This document shows, in pieces, positions 17,341-25,862 of a stretch of DNA of 64,000 nt. Numbering within the stretch: the stretch's first letter is position 1; each line of letters opens with the position of its first letter. Position numbers and translations under genes: made by a program. The stretch comes from DATASD01 sp035276765 (lineage in GTDB: Bacteria > Patescibacteriota > Saccharimonadia > Saccharimonadales > UBA4665): NCBI GenBank assembly GCA_035276765.1, contig DATELH010000002.1:248001-312000 (forward strand). The letters run 5' to 3'. The notes below the pieces were generated by a model. It made no database searches, was not told the DNA's origin, and saw only the letters and a program-made list of their open reading frames with translations.

Positions 17341-18732
17341 CTATTTGGTTGGCTTAGCCGGCCGGGCAACATACGTGCGGGTAGTGGAGCCGGCCAGCAC
17401 GGCAGTTTTTCGCGCACGCACAAGTGCGGACACAGGCTCGGCTTGCGGATTGCGCTGCTCGGGTTTCTCGCCCACATATTGCCGCGTTGTTGCACCATGC
17501 AGTACGCTGCCACGCAGGGCATTGCGGTCGGCAAAGGCTTGGGCGATTTTCCGTTCCGGGTGTTCGTCGCCCAATACAAGGTCGGCCCGAGAAAGCTCGC
17601 GCGATTGACGCACGTATTCGGCAATGACCAGCTCGTCGTACAGCTTTTGCGTCTCTTTGGAGACGTTTTTGCCAGATACAATTAATACGAATGCTTCATC
17701 ACCGGTAGCGTGTTCTCGTGCATAGGCCATGGGGAGAGCGGCAGCCGGCTCTACCTCAACACCCAACTGGTCGCTGAGGTAGCGACGGGCTTGTGCCAAA
17801 CGCAACTTGTCGACCGTTGCAAACGAGTCCACAAAATCCTTATTGGCGGCGACGGCTAGGTTTCGCGCGTTCAGGCTTTCCTCGGTGATGGCAAGCGCAT
17901 CGCAATCGGTATCTAGTTCACCTGATAAGAACAGGTCGACCGACTCCTCACCGGCTTGGATTTTAGCTACGGCCCGGCCCGCTGCATCGGTGTTTTCGGG
18001 TTGCACTGCCACGACTTCAATGTTTGGCCCGAGCTCTCCAGTTGCCTGCGCCTCGCGAATGGGGAGGGCGACACCCAGCACCAAGCCGAGCCCGGCCGCC
18101 GGCACAAGAACGACTGCTTTTTTATCGCCCTGTCCAAGTCCGCGTGCTTTGAAGTCTTCGACGAGTTCGTTACCGACACTCAGCTGGCCAGCAACTACAT
18201 CTTCGTGGCCAAACGGTCCTACAACAGCCACGCCCGGTTCGCCCTCTCGCGCTTCGGCGGCAGTTTGCGCCAGTTTGAATGTCTCGTGAAAGTGAAGGGT
18301 GGCACCACCTTCGGCAAGCGGCGTCGCTTTGGCTTCGCTTGCCGATTTGGGCAGTTCGATCACTACTTCTTTGCCGTATTTTTTGCCAGCCAGCAGTACG
18401 CCACGACCGTGGTTGCCCGTGCTGTAGGTGACGATGGTGTTGGCTTCGGTTTGCATCACTGCGTTCGTAGCGCCGCGCCGCTTGTATGAACCGCTGTCTT
18501 GCTCGTACTCGGGCTTGACCAGCACGGGGCTGCCGTTGAGTGCGTCAACCTCTAAAAGTTCGGTGCGGGCCACGCCCATTTCGCCGTAAAACTGTGCGCG
18601 GTATTCAGTCTCGTCGCGCAGCGGCTGGCCGCGGTCGAGCACTTCGCGCGCCACCACACTGCTATCGGGCAATTCGGCTAAACTGAGCGGCCTCTCCGCA
18701 GGTAGTGGCGTTTGTTCAAGCGTTGCAGTCAT
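17341..18732 (-). CDS. PLP-dependent threonine dehydratase-like enzyme (fold type II)
   Basis: 463 residues. The PLP lysine lies in SGSYKRRGATNAV (compare SFKxRGA in IlvA), the substrate loop is STGNHGRGVLLAGKKYG, and the phosphate-binding glycine loop is replaced by PAAGLGLVLG, more hydrophobic than the usual PxGGGGL. IlvA deaminates threonine to 2-oxobutanoate, the first step of isoleucine synthesis. The C-terminal 80 residues are not an ACT domain; they contain two copies of a short motif, HGATTRQYV and GSTTRTYV. AGGAG precedes the ATG. An Ile-rich leader peptide and a terminator lie upstream, which supports an amino-acid role. A cysteine-synthase-like or other lyase activity cannot be excluded. 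Confidence 0.72.
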   Translation of the reverse strand: MTATLEQTPLPAERPLSLAELPDSSVVAREVLDRGQPLRDETEYRAQFYGEMGVARTELLEVDALNGSPVLVKPEYEQDSGSYKRRGATNAVMQTEANTIVTYSTGNHGRGVLLAGKKYGKEVVIELPKSASEAKATPLAEGGATLHFHETFKLAQTAAEAREGEPGVAVVGPFGHEDVVAGQLSVGNELVEDFKARGLGQGDKKAVVLVPAAGLGLVLGVALPIREAQATGELGPNIEVVAVQPENTDAAGRAVAKIQAGEESVDLFLSGELDTDCDALAITEESLNARNLAVAANKDFVDSFATVDKLRLAQARRYLSDQLGVEVEPAAALPMAYAREHATGDEAFVLIVSGKNVSKETQKLYDELVIAEYVRQSRELSRADLVLGDEHPERKIAQAFADRNALRGSVLHGATTRQYVGEKPEQRNPQAEPVSALVRARKTAVLAGSTTRTYVARPAKPTK

Positions 18733-18749
18733 GATTTCTCCTTATAATA

Positions 18750-18778
18750 AAAATCCCCGGAGTTGTTCCGGGGATTTT
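18750..18778 (-). terminator. Intrinsic terminator in the leader of the dehydratase-like gene
   Basis: Read on the minus strand: AAAATCCCCGGA, loop ACAAC, TCCGGGGATTTT, then a T-run. This is a 12-bp perfect stem between the leader peptide and the Shine-Dalgarno of the structural gene. Its position before the gene, not after one, marks it as an attenuator. Confidence 0.85.
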
Positions 18779-18808
18779 GACTAGCTAAAATTTTAGTATG
18801 CCATTAAA

Positions 18809-18865
18809 TCACCCGGCGCTCGGGAGGATAATAATGGCAATAATGTTTTGGCGTGTCACCAACAT
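18809..18865 (-). CDS. Isoleucine-rich leader peptide of an ilv-type attenuator
   Basis: 18-residue open frame MLVTRQNIIAIIILPSAG ending in TGA; 5 of 18 codons are Ile (two in a row, then three in a row) plus Leu and Val. This resembles the enterobacterial ilv leader peptides in composition. A minus-strand promoter, TTTGCA (plus 18897-18902) and TACATA (18875-18880) at 16-base spacing, places transcription start next to the ATG, so the peptide itself would be translated from a leaderless end. Ile codons overlap the first arm of a hairpin that competes with an antiterminator. Confidence 0.72.
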   Translation of the reverse strand: MLVTRQNIIAIIILPSAG

Positions 18866-18908
18866 ATGCGCAAGTATGTACCTTAATGCTTAAAAATGCA
18901 AATTTTAC

Positions 18909-18937
18909 TTTACACCGGAGTTAGTTTTCGATACAAT
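18909..18937 (+). promoter_or_regulatory. tuf promoter
   Basis: -35 TTTACA (18909-18914), 17-base spacer, -10 TACAAT (18932-18937). Back to back with the minus-strand promoter of the dehydratase leader, with only 6 bases between the two -35 boxes. Confidence 0.75.
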
Positions 18938-19010
18938 ACTCTGGTCACTGGTGTGAGTTCTTTACGTTCATCCGCCACACAGTACTAAAGTTATAAAGGA
19001 GTCATCTTTA

Positions 19011-20195
<1,185 letters not shown>

Positions 20196-20213
20196 TTGAT
20201 CGTGTAACCACCC

Positions 20214-20245
20214 AAAATACCCGGGACGAAACTCCCGGGTATTTT
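20214..20245 (+). terminator. Terminator after tuf
   Basis: 13-bp stem AAAATACCCGGGA / TCCCGGGTATTTT with a 6-base loop and T-rich tail; one of the strongest hairpins in the window. Confidence 0.92.
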
Positions 20246-20247
20246 AT

Positions 20248-20276
20248 TTGCAATAACACCTATAAAAAGCTATAAT
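20248..20276 (+). promoter_or_regulatory. rpsJ promoter
   Basis: -35 TTGCAA (20248-20253), 17-base spacer and perfect -10 TATAAT (20271-20276). The expected 77-base leader includes CCGAG/CTCGG (about 20298-20309). Confidence 0.8.
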
Positions 20277-20359
20277 ACACACCATATATTAATTATGCCG
20301 AGAACTCGGTTGTGAAAAACCAACAGAGGTTACGGCATCGCACGAGAAGGATTTACCCT

Positions 20360-20686
20360 ATGGTTGAACCCAAAAAAGACCAAAAACAACGGATCCGTAT
20401 TCGCCTGAAGGCTTACGACCACAAAGTAATCGACCAAGCCGCAAAGCAAATCGTCGATACAGCGTTGCGCACCGGCGCAACCATTGCCGGTCCAATTCCG
20501 CTGCCAACCGACCGCAGTGTCTTTACCGTGGTTAAAAGTCCGAACGTCTACAAAAAAGGCCGCGAGCAGTTCGAAATGCGTGTCCACAAGCGCCTGATCG
20601 ATGTCACCGACCCGACACCCAAAACCATCGACAGCCTGACCAATCTCAGCCTGCCTGCCGGTTGCGATGTCGAAATCAAGATGTAA
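20360..20686 (+). CDS. rpsJ: Small subunit ribosomal protein uS10
   Basis: 108 residues. RIRIRLKAYDHKVIDQAAKQIVDTA followed by GPIPLPTDRSVFTVVKSP and the 16S-contact loop is standard S10, also known as transcription factor NusE. The ATG at 20360 was chosen over an upstream GTG because the protein then starts at the conserved point and AGAAGGA lies just upstream. Unusually for S10, it is a single-gene unit with its own terminator and is 2.4 kb away from rplC. Confidence 0.96.
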   Translation: MVEPKKDQKQRIRIRLKAYDHKVIDQAAKQIVDTALRTGATIAGPIPLPTDRSVFTVVKSPNVYKKGREQFEMRVHKRLIDVTDPTPKTIDSLTNLSLPAGCDVEIKM

Positions 20687-20708
20687 TTCCTCTAATATTT
20701 ATGAAAGG

Positions 20709-20735
20709 TCGCCCGGGCTAACGGGCGATTTTCAT
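20709..20735 (+). terminator. Terminator after rpsJ
   Basis: TCGCCCG (20709-20715) and CGGGCGA (20722-20728) with a 6-base loop, followed by TTTT. It separates rpsJ from the accessory genes downstream. Confidence 0.82.
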
Positions 20736-20737
20736 GC

Positions 20738-21292
20738 ATGTCTTCAATCTCTACGCATGAATTTTTGATTCCTGCGGAGCTTCATAATTCGCAGGCAGAG
20801 CATGCGGCGGCGGCATTTTCGAGCGAGCTGGCGCAGCTGCTTGACGCGTACGAACATCCGGACTACTTGTTGCTGGCCTACTATGCAGCAGACAAGCCGC
20901 CGCTTTCCAATGGTGGCAACCAACTGCAGCCACCGCCTGGCTATCCACCGGCGTTTGAGCTCAGCAAACGTAGCTCGAATACGTATGAAGCAGAGGCAGT
21001 GCTGCCGTTTTCGACTAAGGTGGTAGGGGTGGGTACCTGCGCCGTCGCTTTTAACGTGCTAGTGCCACCAGAGGGCTACGTCGGCCTGCCCATCAGGATC
21101 AACAAGCTTGCCCGGCATTTTTGGATGGGCGCCGGCCGGCATCAGTTCAGCAATATTTCCGCCAAGCAGCAAGAAGCTTCAGCGGCCATCAAAGGCTTGG
21201 CCGATAGTTTGCATGAACTGCGCACAGGCAAGAAAATAGTAGGTGGGAAGTATGCCTGGTGGTGCGACGGCAGCATGGGCGAGCCGTGCTAA
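20738..21292 (+). CDS. Hypothetical protein, 184 residues
   Basis: Not recognised. Proline- and alanine-rich stretches alternate with an alpha/beta core (VVGVGTCAVAFNVLVPPEGY, then WWCDGSMGEPC at the end). No signal peptide. It begins directly after the rpsJ terminator T-run with no evident Shine-Dalgarno site or -10, so the exact start is uncertain. It runs convergently into the PfkB-like gene with 1 base between the stops. It is part of the four-gene block that separates rpsJ from the rest of the S10 operon. Confidence 0.5.
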   Translation: MSSISTHEFLIPAELHNSQAEHAAAAFSSELAQLLDAYEHPDYLLLAYYAADKPPLSNGGNQLQPPPGYPPAFELSKRSSNTYEAEAVLPFSTKVVGVGTCAVAFNVLVPPEGYVGLPIRINKLARHFWMGAGRHQFSNISAKQQEASAAIKGLADSLHELRTGKKIVGGKYAWWCDGSMGEPC

Positions 21293-21293
21293 C

Positions 21294-22130
21294 TTAAGCT
21301 ACTTGCGTAGCTCGAAGTTTCTTGGCCGCAGCTTGGTGTGCAGCCCGGACAGCTTGCCCGATATTGTGCGACGTATAATAATGGTAGGCGGCCGCAGCAT
21401 CGAACACATCGCCGCAGCCTACAGAATCAATAATTTGCTCTGGCGGTATGGGAGTAGTTGGAATATGTGCGGCTTGGCTGCGCGTGAATACGCTGGCGCC
21501 TTTTTCACCCTGAGTAACAATAATCTTACCTTTGAGCTCTTTTGACCATTCTGCGGCCAAGGTCAGGGCGGCGGGACTATCTTCTTCGGAATAAATGGCA
21601 AGATCGAAGGCCGGCAAAATAATTGACGCCTCTACAAAATCGCGTGGCACGACGAGTCCTTCAGGGGTAATGGCGCGCAAATATCCTTGCGGGCACAAAA
21701 CTTTGAGTGCTTGCGGTCGGACATGATGCATGAGTTTGGCGATATATGCTGGCGAGTAGTTCGGCAGGAGCGTAGCCACAATAACAATGTCGGCTTGCTC
21801 GAGTTCAGAAATAGCCGCCGCAGTCAGTTCGGGTTCACCGGCGTATTCGATATTGTAGCAGCGCCAAATCCGTGGCTGAACGCTGGTATCGTTTTCGTAG
21901 CGCAAGCTCTGAGCTTGTGTTGGCTGCTGCGCAATAAACCGAACGCCTGGAGTATAGGGCAGCAAGTCAGGCCCGTACTGCGTCAATACGCCAGCTTGCA
22001 AGCCATACATTCGCCGAAACACATCTTCGATATACAGTACGGATGAGCCCCAACCGGTGTACGAAGCATGCTCAGTGGTATTCTGGTCGATGCACACATG
22101 TCCAACAATAACGATTTTGGATGTTTTCAC
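21294..22130 (-). CDS. PfkB-family carbohydrate kinase-like protein
   Basis: 278 residues, short for the family (about 300-330). The start KIVIVGHVCIDQN and the C-terminal signature IDSVGCGDVFDAAAAYHYY (DxxGxGDxF type, catalytic Asp present) place it in the PfkB family. The N-terminal lid region YTGWGSSVLYIEDVFRRMYG is divergent. Substrate unknown. The minus-strand -10 TATACT (plus 22141-22146) is shared back to back with the promoter of the plus-strand gene that starts at 22181. Confidence 0.75.
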   Translation of the reverse strand: MKTSKIVIVGHVCIDQNTTEHASYTGWGSSVLYIEDVFRRMYGLQAGVLTQYGPDLLPYTPGVRFIAQQPTQAQSLRYENDTSVQPRIWRCYNIEYAGEPELTAAAISELEQADIVIVATLLPNYSPAYIAKLMHHVRPQALKVLCPQGYLRAITPEGLVVPRDFVEASIILPAFDLAIYSEEDSPAALTLAAEWSKELKGKIIVTQGEKGASVFTRSQAAHIPTTPIPPEQIIDSVGCGDVFDAAAAYHYYTSHNIGQAVRAAHQAAAKKLRATQVA

Positions 22131-22180
22131 TCTGCAAGCGAGTATAGCAGCTTTTTGCCAAAGTGCGGTACACTAAATGC

Positions 22181-22477
22181 ATGCCAAAACGAAAACAAAA
22201 ATCTGTGAGTACGCGCGCCAAAATCGCCACTGCCAGCCAAGAATACGACAGCGTGTTTCTGCTAAAAATCGCGCTCTATCTCATACTGGGCTCGATGTGG
22301 CTTAAGTTGTCGCACGGCAATAATGTGCAGTTACCAATTCCAGTAGGATTGGTGGTGGGCGTTGTGTTTGCATTCCACGACCATTTCCAAATCGACCGCA
22401 AAATCGAATATGCAGTGTTGCTCGTCGCCATGCTCATTGGCTTTTTTATGCCGTTTGGTTTGTATATTAGCTTTTAA
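22181..22477 (+). CDS. Small membrane protein, 98 residues
   Basis: Unknown function. A basic N-terminal tail (MPKRKQKSVSTRAK) is followed by two or three hydrophobic segments (VFLLKIALYLILGSMWL, VGLVVGVVFAFH, AVLLVAMLIGFFMPFGLYI). The ATG at 22181 is chosen because TACACT (22169-22174) ends 6 bases before it; an upstream in-frame GTG at 22163 would precede the transcription start. By the positive-inside rule the N terminus is probably cytoplasmic. Confidence 0.6.
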   Translation: MPKRKQKSVSTRAKIATASQEYDSVFLLKIALYLILGSMWLKLSHGNNVQLPIPVGLVVGVVFAFHDHFQIDRKIEYAVLLVAMLIGFFMPFGLYISF

Positions 22478-22504
22478 TAACCTCACCGTGCTAAGATGTA
22501 AAGC

Positions 22505-22885
22505 ATGTTTGAGACAGGCAAATCAGAACTTGCGCCCCGCTCGCTCTTGGCGGCAGCAATGGCTAGCGGCGCACTGCTTTTAAGTGCTTGCGGACAAACA
22601 ACGCCGCCCACTCCCGAGAATGTCCAAAGCGAAATACAATACGTACAACTACCTAATGTGAAGACGCCAAAAGGCGAACCAGTAAAGTGTGTGCTGTACG
22701 CCAACGGCTCGCGGAACACGCAAGATTCGCATTCTTGGTTTGCGCTAACCTGCGACTTTGCCGGCGCGGCGCAGTTTCCGGCTGGTCAATTCCCACCAGC
22801 GCCCAACGACCTAGCGCCAACGCCAATGTCTTCACTTGCTTCTATTCCACAAACCAGTACTCCGCTGCCAGCCTCCACACACTAG
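22505..22885 (+). CDS. Putative lipoprotein, 126 residues
   Basis: N-terminal signal with hydrophobic core LLAAAMASGALLLSAC and a lipobox LLSAC, so the mature protein begins at that cysteine (about residue 29) and is anchored outside the membrane. The rest is polar with two further cysteines (VKCVLYAN, LTCDF) that could form a disulfide, ending in a proline/threonine/serine-rich tail. TAAGAT (22492-22497) ends 7 bases before the ATG. Function unknown. The nitrilase-domain protein at the window's end could act on such lipoproteins. Confidence 0.65.
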   Translation: MFETGKSELAPRSLLAAAMASGALLLSACGQTTPPTPENVQSEIQYVQLPNVKTPKGEPVKCVLYANGSRNTQDSHSWFALTCDFAGAAQFPAGQFPPAPNDLAPTPMSSLASIPQTSTPLPASTH

Positions 22886-22887
22886 AC

Positions 22888-22939
22888 AATGTGTAGAATA
22901 CACAACACATTGACAGGAGTAGCGGTTTGCTGCTACACT
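22888..22939 (+). promoter_or_regulatory. rplC operon promoter with palindromic upstream element
   Basis: Near-consensus promoter: -35 TTGACA (22910-22915), 18-base spacer, -10 TACACT (22934-22939). Immediately upstream lie GTGTA-gaa-TACAC (22891-22903) and AATGTGT/ACACATT (22888-22894, 22905-22911), the latter overlapping the -35 box, which could be an operator. Confidence 0.7.
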
Positions 22940-22945
22940 GTTCTG

Positions 22946-23097
22946 GTATAGCAAATTTCTGTACTTGGTGATTTGGGAAGGTCCGATCGTAACAGATCAG
23001 AAACCGCCCGGAGCCGAGCCTTTTTATGTCACTGGCATAAAAATAGGTGGAGCAACAGATAAACATTGCGGCGGCCAAGCGCTTGCATGGAGATACT
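22946..23097 (+). promoter_or_regulatory. Long 5' leader of the rplC operon
   Basis: About 150 bases of untranslated leader. It contains GATC-gtaaca-GATC (about 22984-22998), an outer TCCG...CGGA pair, and a GC-rich segment followed by CTTTTT (about 23018-23024). The position equals that of S10-leader elements used for ribosomal-protein feedback, but I see no match to the known L4 structure. Confidence 0.4.
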
Positions 23098-23715
23098 ATG
23101 AAAGCACTCATCACCCGAAAGGTTGGCATGACGAGTACCATCGCTGAAGACGGTACTGTGCAGGCTATTACCTTGCTTTCCGCTAGTCCTTGCGTCATCA
23201 CGCAAGTCAAAACCGATGAAAACGACGGCTACGTGGCCGTGCAGCTCGGTTTTGAGGAAGCAAAAGAAAAAAACGTTGCCAAAGCGCAGCAAGGTCACTT
23301 TAAGGCAGCCGGCGTCCTCCCGAAGATTATTCGTGAGTTCCGCGTTCCCGAAATCACTGAAGACCTCAAGGTTGGAGAAAAAATCAACCCCGAGGTCTTT
23401 TCAATTGGCGACGCAATCGACGCTACCGGCACCAGCAAAGGTAAAGGCTGGGCTGGCACCATCAAGCGTCACAACTTCCACCGGGGTCGCAAAACACACG
23501 GTGGCCGCAGCTACCGCCGCCCTGGTTCAATCGGTTCAATGTACCCTCAGCACATTTTCAAGGGCAAAAAGATGGCTGGCCAGATGGGCTACGAGCAAGT
23601 AACCGTCAAGAACCTCAAGGTTGCTTTGGTTGATACTGAGCTCGGCGTGATCGGTGTTACTGGCGCCGTGCCTGGTCCGCGCAAAGGCATCGTCGTTATC
23701 AAGGAGGCAAAATAA
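23098..23715 (+). CDS. rplC: Large subunit ribosomal protein uL3
   Basis: 205 residues. Starts MKALITRKVGMTSTIAEDG, the usual L3 beginning, which settles the start at 23098. KGKGWAGTIKRHNFHRG, THGGRSYRRPGSIG and PQHIFKGKKMAGQMGYEQVT are the peptidyl-transferase-centre loop and its flanks. It is first in the main ribosomal operon. It overlaps rplD by one base (TAATG), as do most of the following pairs. Confidence 0.97.
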   Translation: MKALITRKVGMTSTIAEDGTVQAITLLSASPCVITQVKTDENDGYVAVQLGFEEAKEKNVAKAQQGHFKAAGVLPKIIREFRVPEITEDLKVGEKINPEVFSIGDAIDATGTSKGKGWAGTIKRHNFHRGRKTHGGRSYRRPGSIGSMYPQHIFKGKKMAGQMGYEQVTVKNLKVALVDTELGVIGVTGAVPGPRKGIVVIKEAK

Positions 23716-24353
23716 TGGCTGTTTCTACTTTTACCAAGAGCGGCACCAAAGCCACCACTACGGCCAAGCTCAACAAAGACGTATTTGAAGTGATGCCCGA
23801 AAACCACGACTTGCTCAAGCTCGCCTATGTTGCATATTTAGCCAACGGCCGCGAAAACCTGGCCGTCGTAAAGACGCGTGGTTTAGTAAGCGGCGGTGGC
23901 CGCAAACCCTGGAAACAAAAGGGCACCGGCCGCGCACGTTTCGGCTCAAGCCGTAACCCAATCTGGCGCGGTGGCGGTATCGTCTTCGGCCCAACCGGTG
24001 AAGAAAACTACACCAAAAAAGTCCCGGTCGTTGTCAAGCGCCAGGCAATTCGCCAAGCATTGAGCCTGGCCGCAAGCGAAAACCGTATCAAAGTTATCGA
24101 AACGGTCGCTAGCAAAGACGGCAAGGTTGCAGCGGTTGCAGACTTGCTTGCCAAGATTGATGCCAAGGGGTCGGTGCTGATTGCCGTTGACCACAAAGAA
24201 GATTTGCTGGTGCGCGCAACCAATAACTTGCCAAATGTTAAGCTCGTGCAGGCAAACTACCTCAACGTCTACGACATCTTGAACGCTGACGTTGTAGTGC
24301 TCACCGAAAAGGCCCTTGCAATGGTCCACGAATGGCTCGGAGGTAAGAAATAA
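23715..24353 (+). CDS. rplD: Large subunit ribosomal protein uL4
   Basis: 212 residues. The extended loop that reaches into the exit tunnel reads GGGRKPWKQKGTGRARFGSSRNPIWRGGG in part, and the C-terminal globular part ends DILNADVVVLTEKALAMVHEW. In other bacteria L4 represses its own operon through the leader; whether that holds here is unknown. TAATG overlaps on both sides link it to rplC and rplW. Confidence 0.96.
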   Translation: MAVSTFTKSGTKATTTAKLNKDVFEVMPENHDLLKLAYVAYLANGRENLAVVKTRGLVSGGGRKPWKQKGTGRARFGSSRNPIWRGGGIVFGPTGEENYTKKVPVVVKRQAIRQALSLAASENRIKVIETVASKDGKVAAVADLLAKIDAKGSVLIAVDHKEDLLVRATNNLPNVKLVQANYLNVYDILNADVVVLTEKALAMVHEWLGGKK

Positions 24354-24739
24354 TGGAAAGCAAAACACTGGTACTCAAACCTCGTTTGAGCGAAAAAACC
24401 TATGGTCTCAGTGAAACTGGCAACGTATACGTATTTGTTGTGCCAGGCGACGCCACCAAGCACACCGTAGCCCGCGCCGTAGAAGTCCAGTTCGAGGTAA
24501 CGGTTTTAACCGTGAACATGGTCAACGTAAAAGGCAAGGTGAAGCGAACTGTCAAAAAAGGCGGCCGCGCAGTAAGCGGCGCTCGTTCAGACACCAAAAA
24601 AGCCTATGTAACACTCAAGGCTGGCGACAAACTGCCATTCTTTGAGAGCATCAAAGAAGAAGAGCAAAAGGCCGAAGAAACCGAAAAGAAGCTCGCCAAA
24701 GCCGCTGAAAAAGCAGCTAAGAAAGAAGGGAAGAAGTAA
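24353..24739 (+). CDS. rplW: Large subunit ribosomal protein uL23
   Basis: 128 residues, longer than the usual 95-100. The core LVLKPRLSEKTYGL, YVFVVPGDATKHTVARAVE and VNMVNVKGKVKR is standard; it forms the docking site for trigger factor at the tunnel exit. The extra length is a lysine/glutamate/alanine-rich C-terminal helix (EEQKAEETEKKLAKAAEKAA). Confidence 0.95.
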   Translation: MESKTLVLKPRLSEKTYGLSETGNVYVFVVPGDATKHTVARAVEVQFEVTVLTVNMVNVKGKVKRTVKKGGRAVSGARSDTKKAYVTLKAGDKLPFFESIKEEEQKAEETEKKLAKAAEKAAKKEGKK

Positions 24740-25575
24740 TGGCCATTCAAGCACATAAGCCGACCACTCCTGGCCGCCGAGGCATGACGAGCCAGGACTT
24801 CGATGGTATTACAACCAAGAAGCCGTTGCGCTCGCTTGTTGTGAGCAAGCGCCGCACCAACGGCCGCAATAACCAAGGTCGCATTACCACCCGTCACCGC
24901 GGTGGTGGCGCTCGCAAGTTCTACCGTTTGGTAAACTTCGCGCTCGAACAAGGCGCTACCGCGACAATTGAACACATCGAGTACGACCCGAATCGCTCAG
25001 CCCGCATCGCCCGCATCAAAGACGACAAGGGCACATACCACTACATTCTCGCTTCGGGCGGGATGCAGGTAGGCCAAACCATTCACAGCGGCGAAGAGGT
25101 GCCTATTGAAAATGGCAACCGCTTGCCACTCAAAAACATCCCTGTCGGTAGCACCATCCACGCAATCGAGTTGCAGCCAGGCCGCGGCGCTCAATTGGTA
25201 CGCAGCGCTGGCAACAGCGCCCAGCTGATGGCCAAAGAAGGCGAGTACGGCCAAGTCCGCTTGCCATCGGGCGAAGTCCGCTTGGTTCATCTGGAATGCA
25301 CTGCCAGCCTCGGCACCATCGGCAACGAGCAGCACCAGAACATCAAGATTGGTAAGGCTGGCCGCAACCGCCACTTGGGTAAGCGCCCGGGTGTCCGCGG
25401 TGTTGTCATGAACGCCGTCGATCACCCGCATGGTGGTGGTGACGGCGGTCGACACCGTATGGCAAAGGCACCACGCACGCCTTGGGGTCAAAAGACCCTG
25501 GGCTACAAGACCCGCCGCCGCAAGAGCACTAGCCAGTTTATCGTAAGAAGCCGTCACGCGGCCAAGAGAAAGTAA
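24739..25575 (+). CDS. rplB: Large subunit ribosomal protein uL2
   Basis: 278 residues, standard. KRRTNGRNNQGRITTRHRGGG, YDPNRSARIARI, and near the end NAVDHPHGGGDGGRHRM with the conserved histidine near the peptidyl-transferase centre. Ends in a basic tail of HAAKRK. Confidence 0.97.
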   Translation: MAIQAHKPTTPGRRGMTSQDFDGITTKKPLRSLVVSKRRTNGRNNQGRITTRHRGGGARKFYRLVNFALEQGATATIEHIEYDPNRSARIARIKDDKGTYHYILASGGMQVGQTIHSGEEVPIENGNRLPLKNIPVGSTIHAIELQPGRGAQLVRSAGNSAQLMAKEGEYGQVRLPSGEVRLVHLECTASLGTIGNEQHQNIKIGKAGRNRHLGKRPGVRGVVMNAVDHPHGGGDGGRHRMAKAPRTPWGQKTLGYKTRRRKSTSQFIVRSRHAAKRK

Positions 25576-25586
25576 GAGGTTAACCG

Positions 25587-25862
25587 ATGAGTCGTTCACT
25601 GAAAAAAGGACCATTTATTGACCCCAAGCTTGCTAAAAAGGTAAGCCAGCTGGGGGCAGAAGACCGCACTATCATCAAGACCTGGGCTCGCGCAAGCGTC
25701 ATTGCGCCTGAGTTCGTTGGCCGCACGTTCGCCGTGCACAACGGCAAAGTCCATGTCCCGGTGTTTGTTACGGAAAACATGGTCGGCCACAAATTGGGTG
25801 AGTTTTCACCAACCCGTAAATTCCGCAGCCACGGCGGTAAACTAGCGAAAGGTAAGAAGTAA
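25587..25862 (+). CDS. rpsS: Small subunit ribosomal protein uS19
   Basis: 91 residues. MSRSLKKGPFIDPKLAKKV and HNGKVHVPVFVTENMVGHKLGEFSPTRKF are characteristic. It binds 16S rRNA with uS13 in the head. A GAGG site lies 5-9 bases before the ATG; overlaps rplV by one base. Confidence 0.97.
   Translation: MSRSLKKGPFIDPKLAKKVSQLGAEDRTIIKTWARASVIAPEFVGRTFAVHNGKVHVPVFVTENMVGHKLGEFSPTRKFRSHGGKLAKGKK

Noticed and set aside
17956..18489. 177-codon plus-strand frame opposite the dehydratase-like gene
   Set aside because: Antisense shadow; the minus-strand frame has the PLP-enzyme motifs and a ribosome site.
18750..18778. Hairpin as a plain terminator for a plus-strand transcript
   Set aside because: No plus-strand gene ends here, and the T-run is longer on the minus strand, where the hairpin lies between the leader peptide and the structural gene.
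20283..20359. rpsJ leader as a third peptide attenuator
   Set aside because: The only small frame (MPRTRL) has no repeated codon for one amino acid, and no terminator lies between it and rpsJ.
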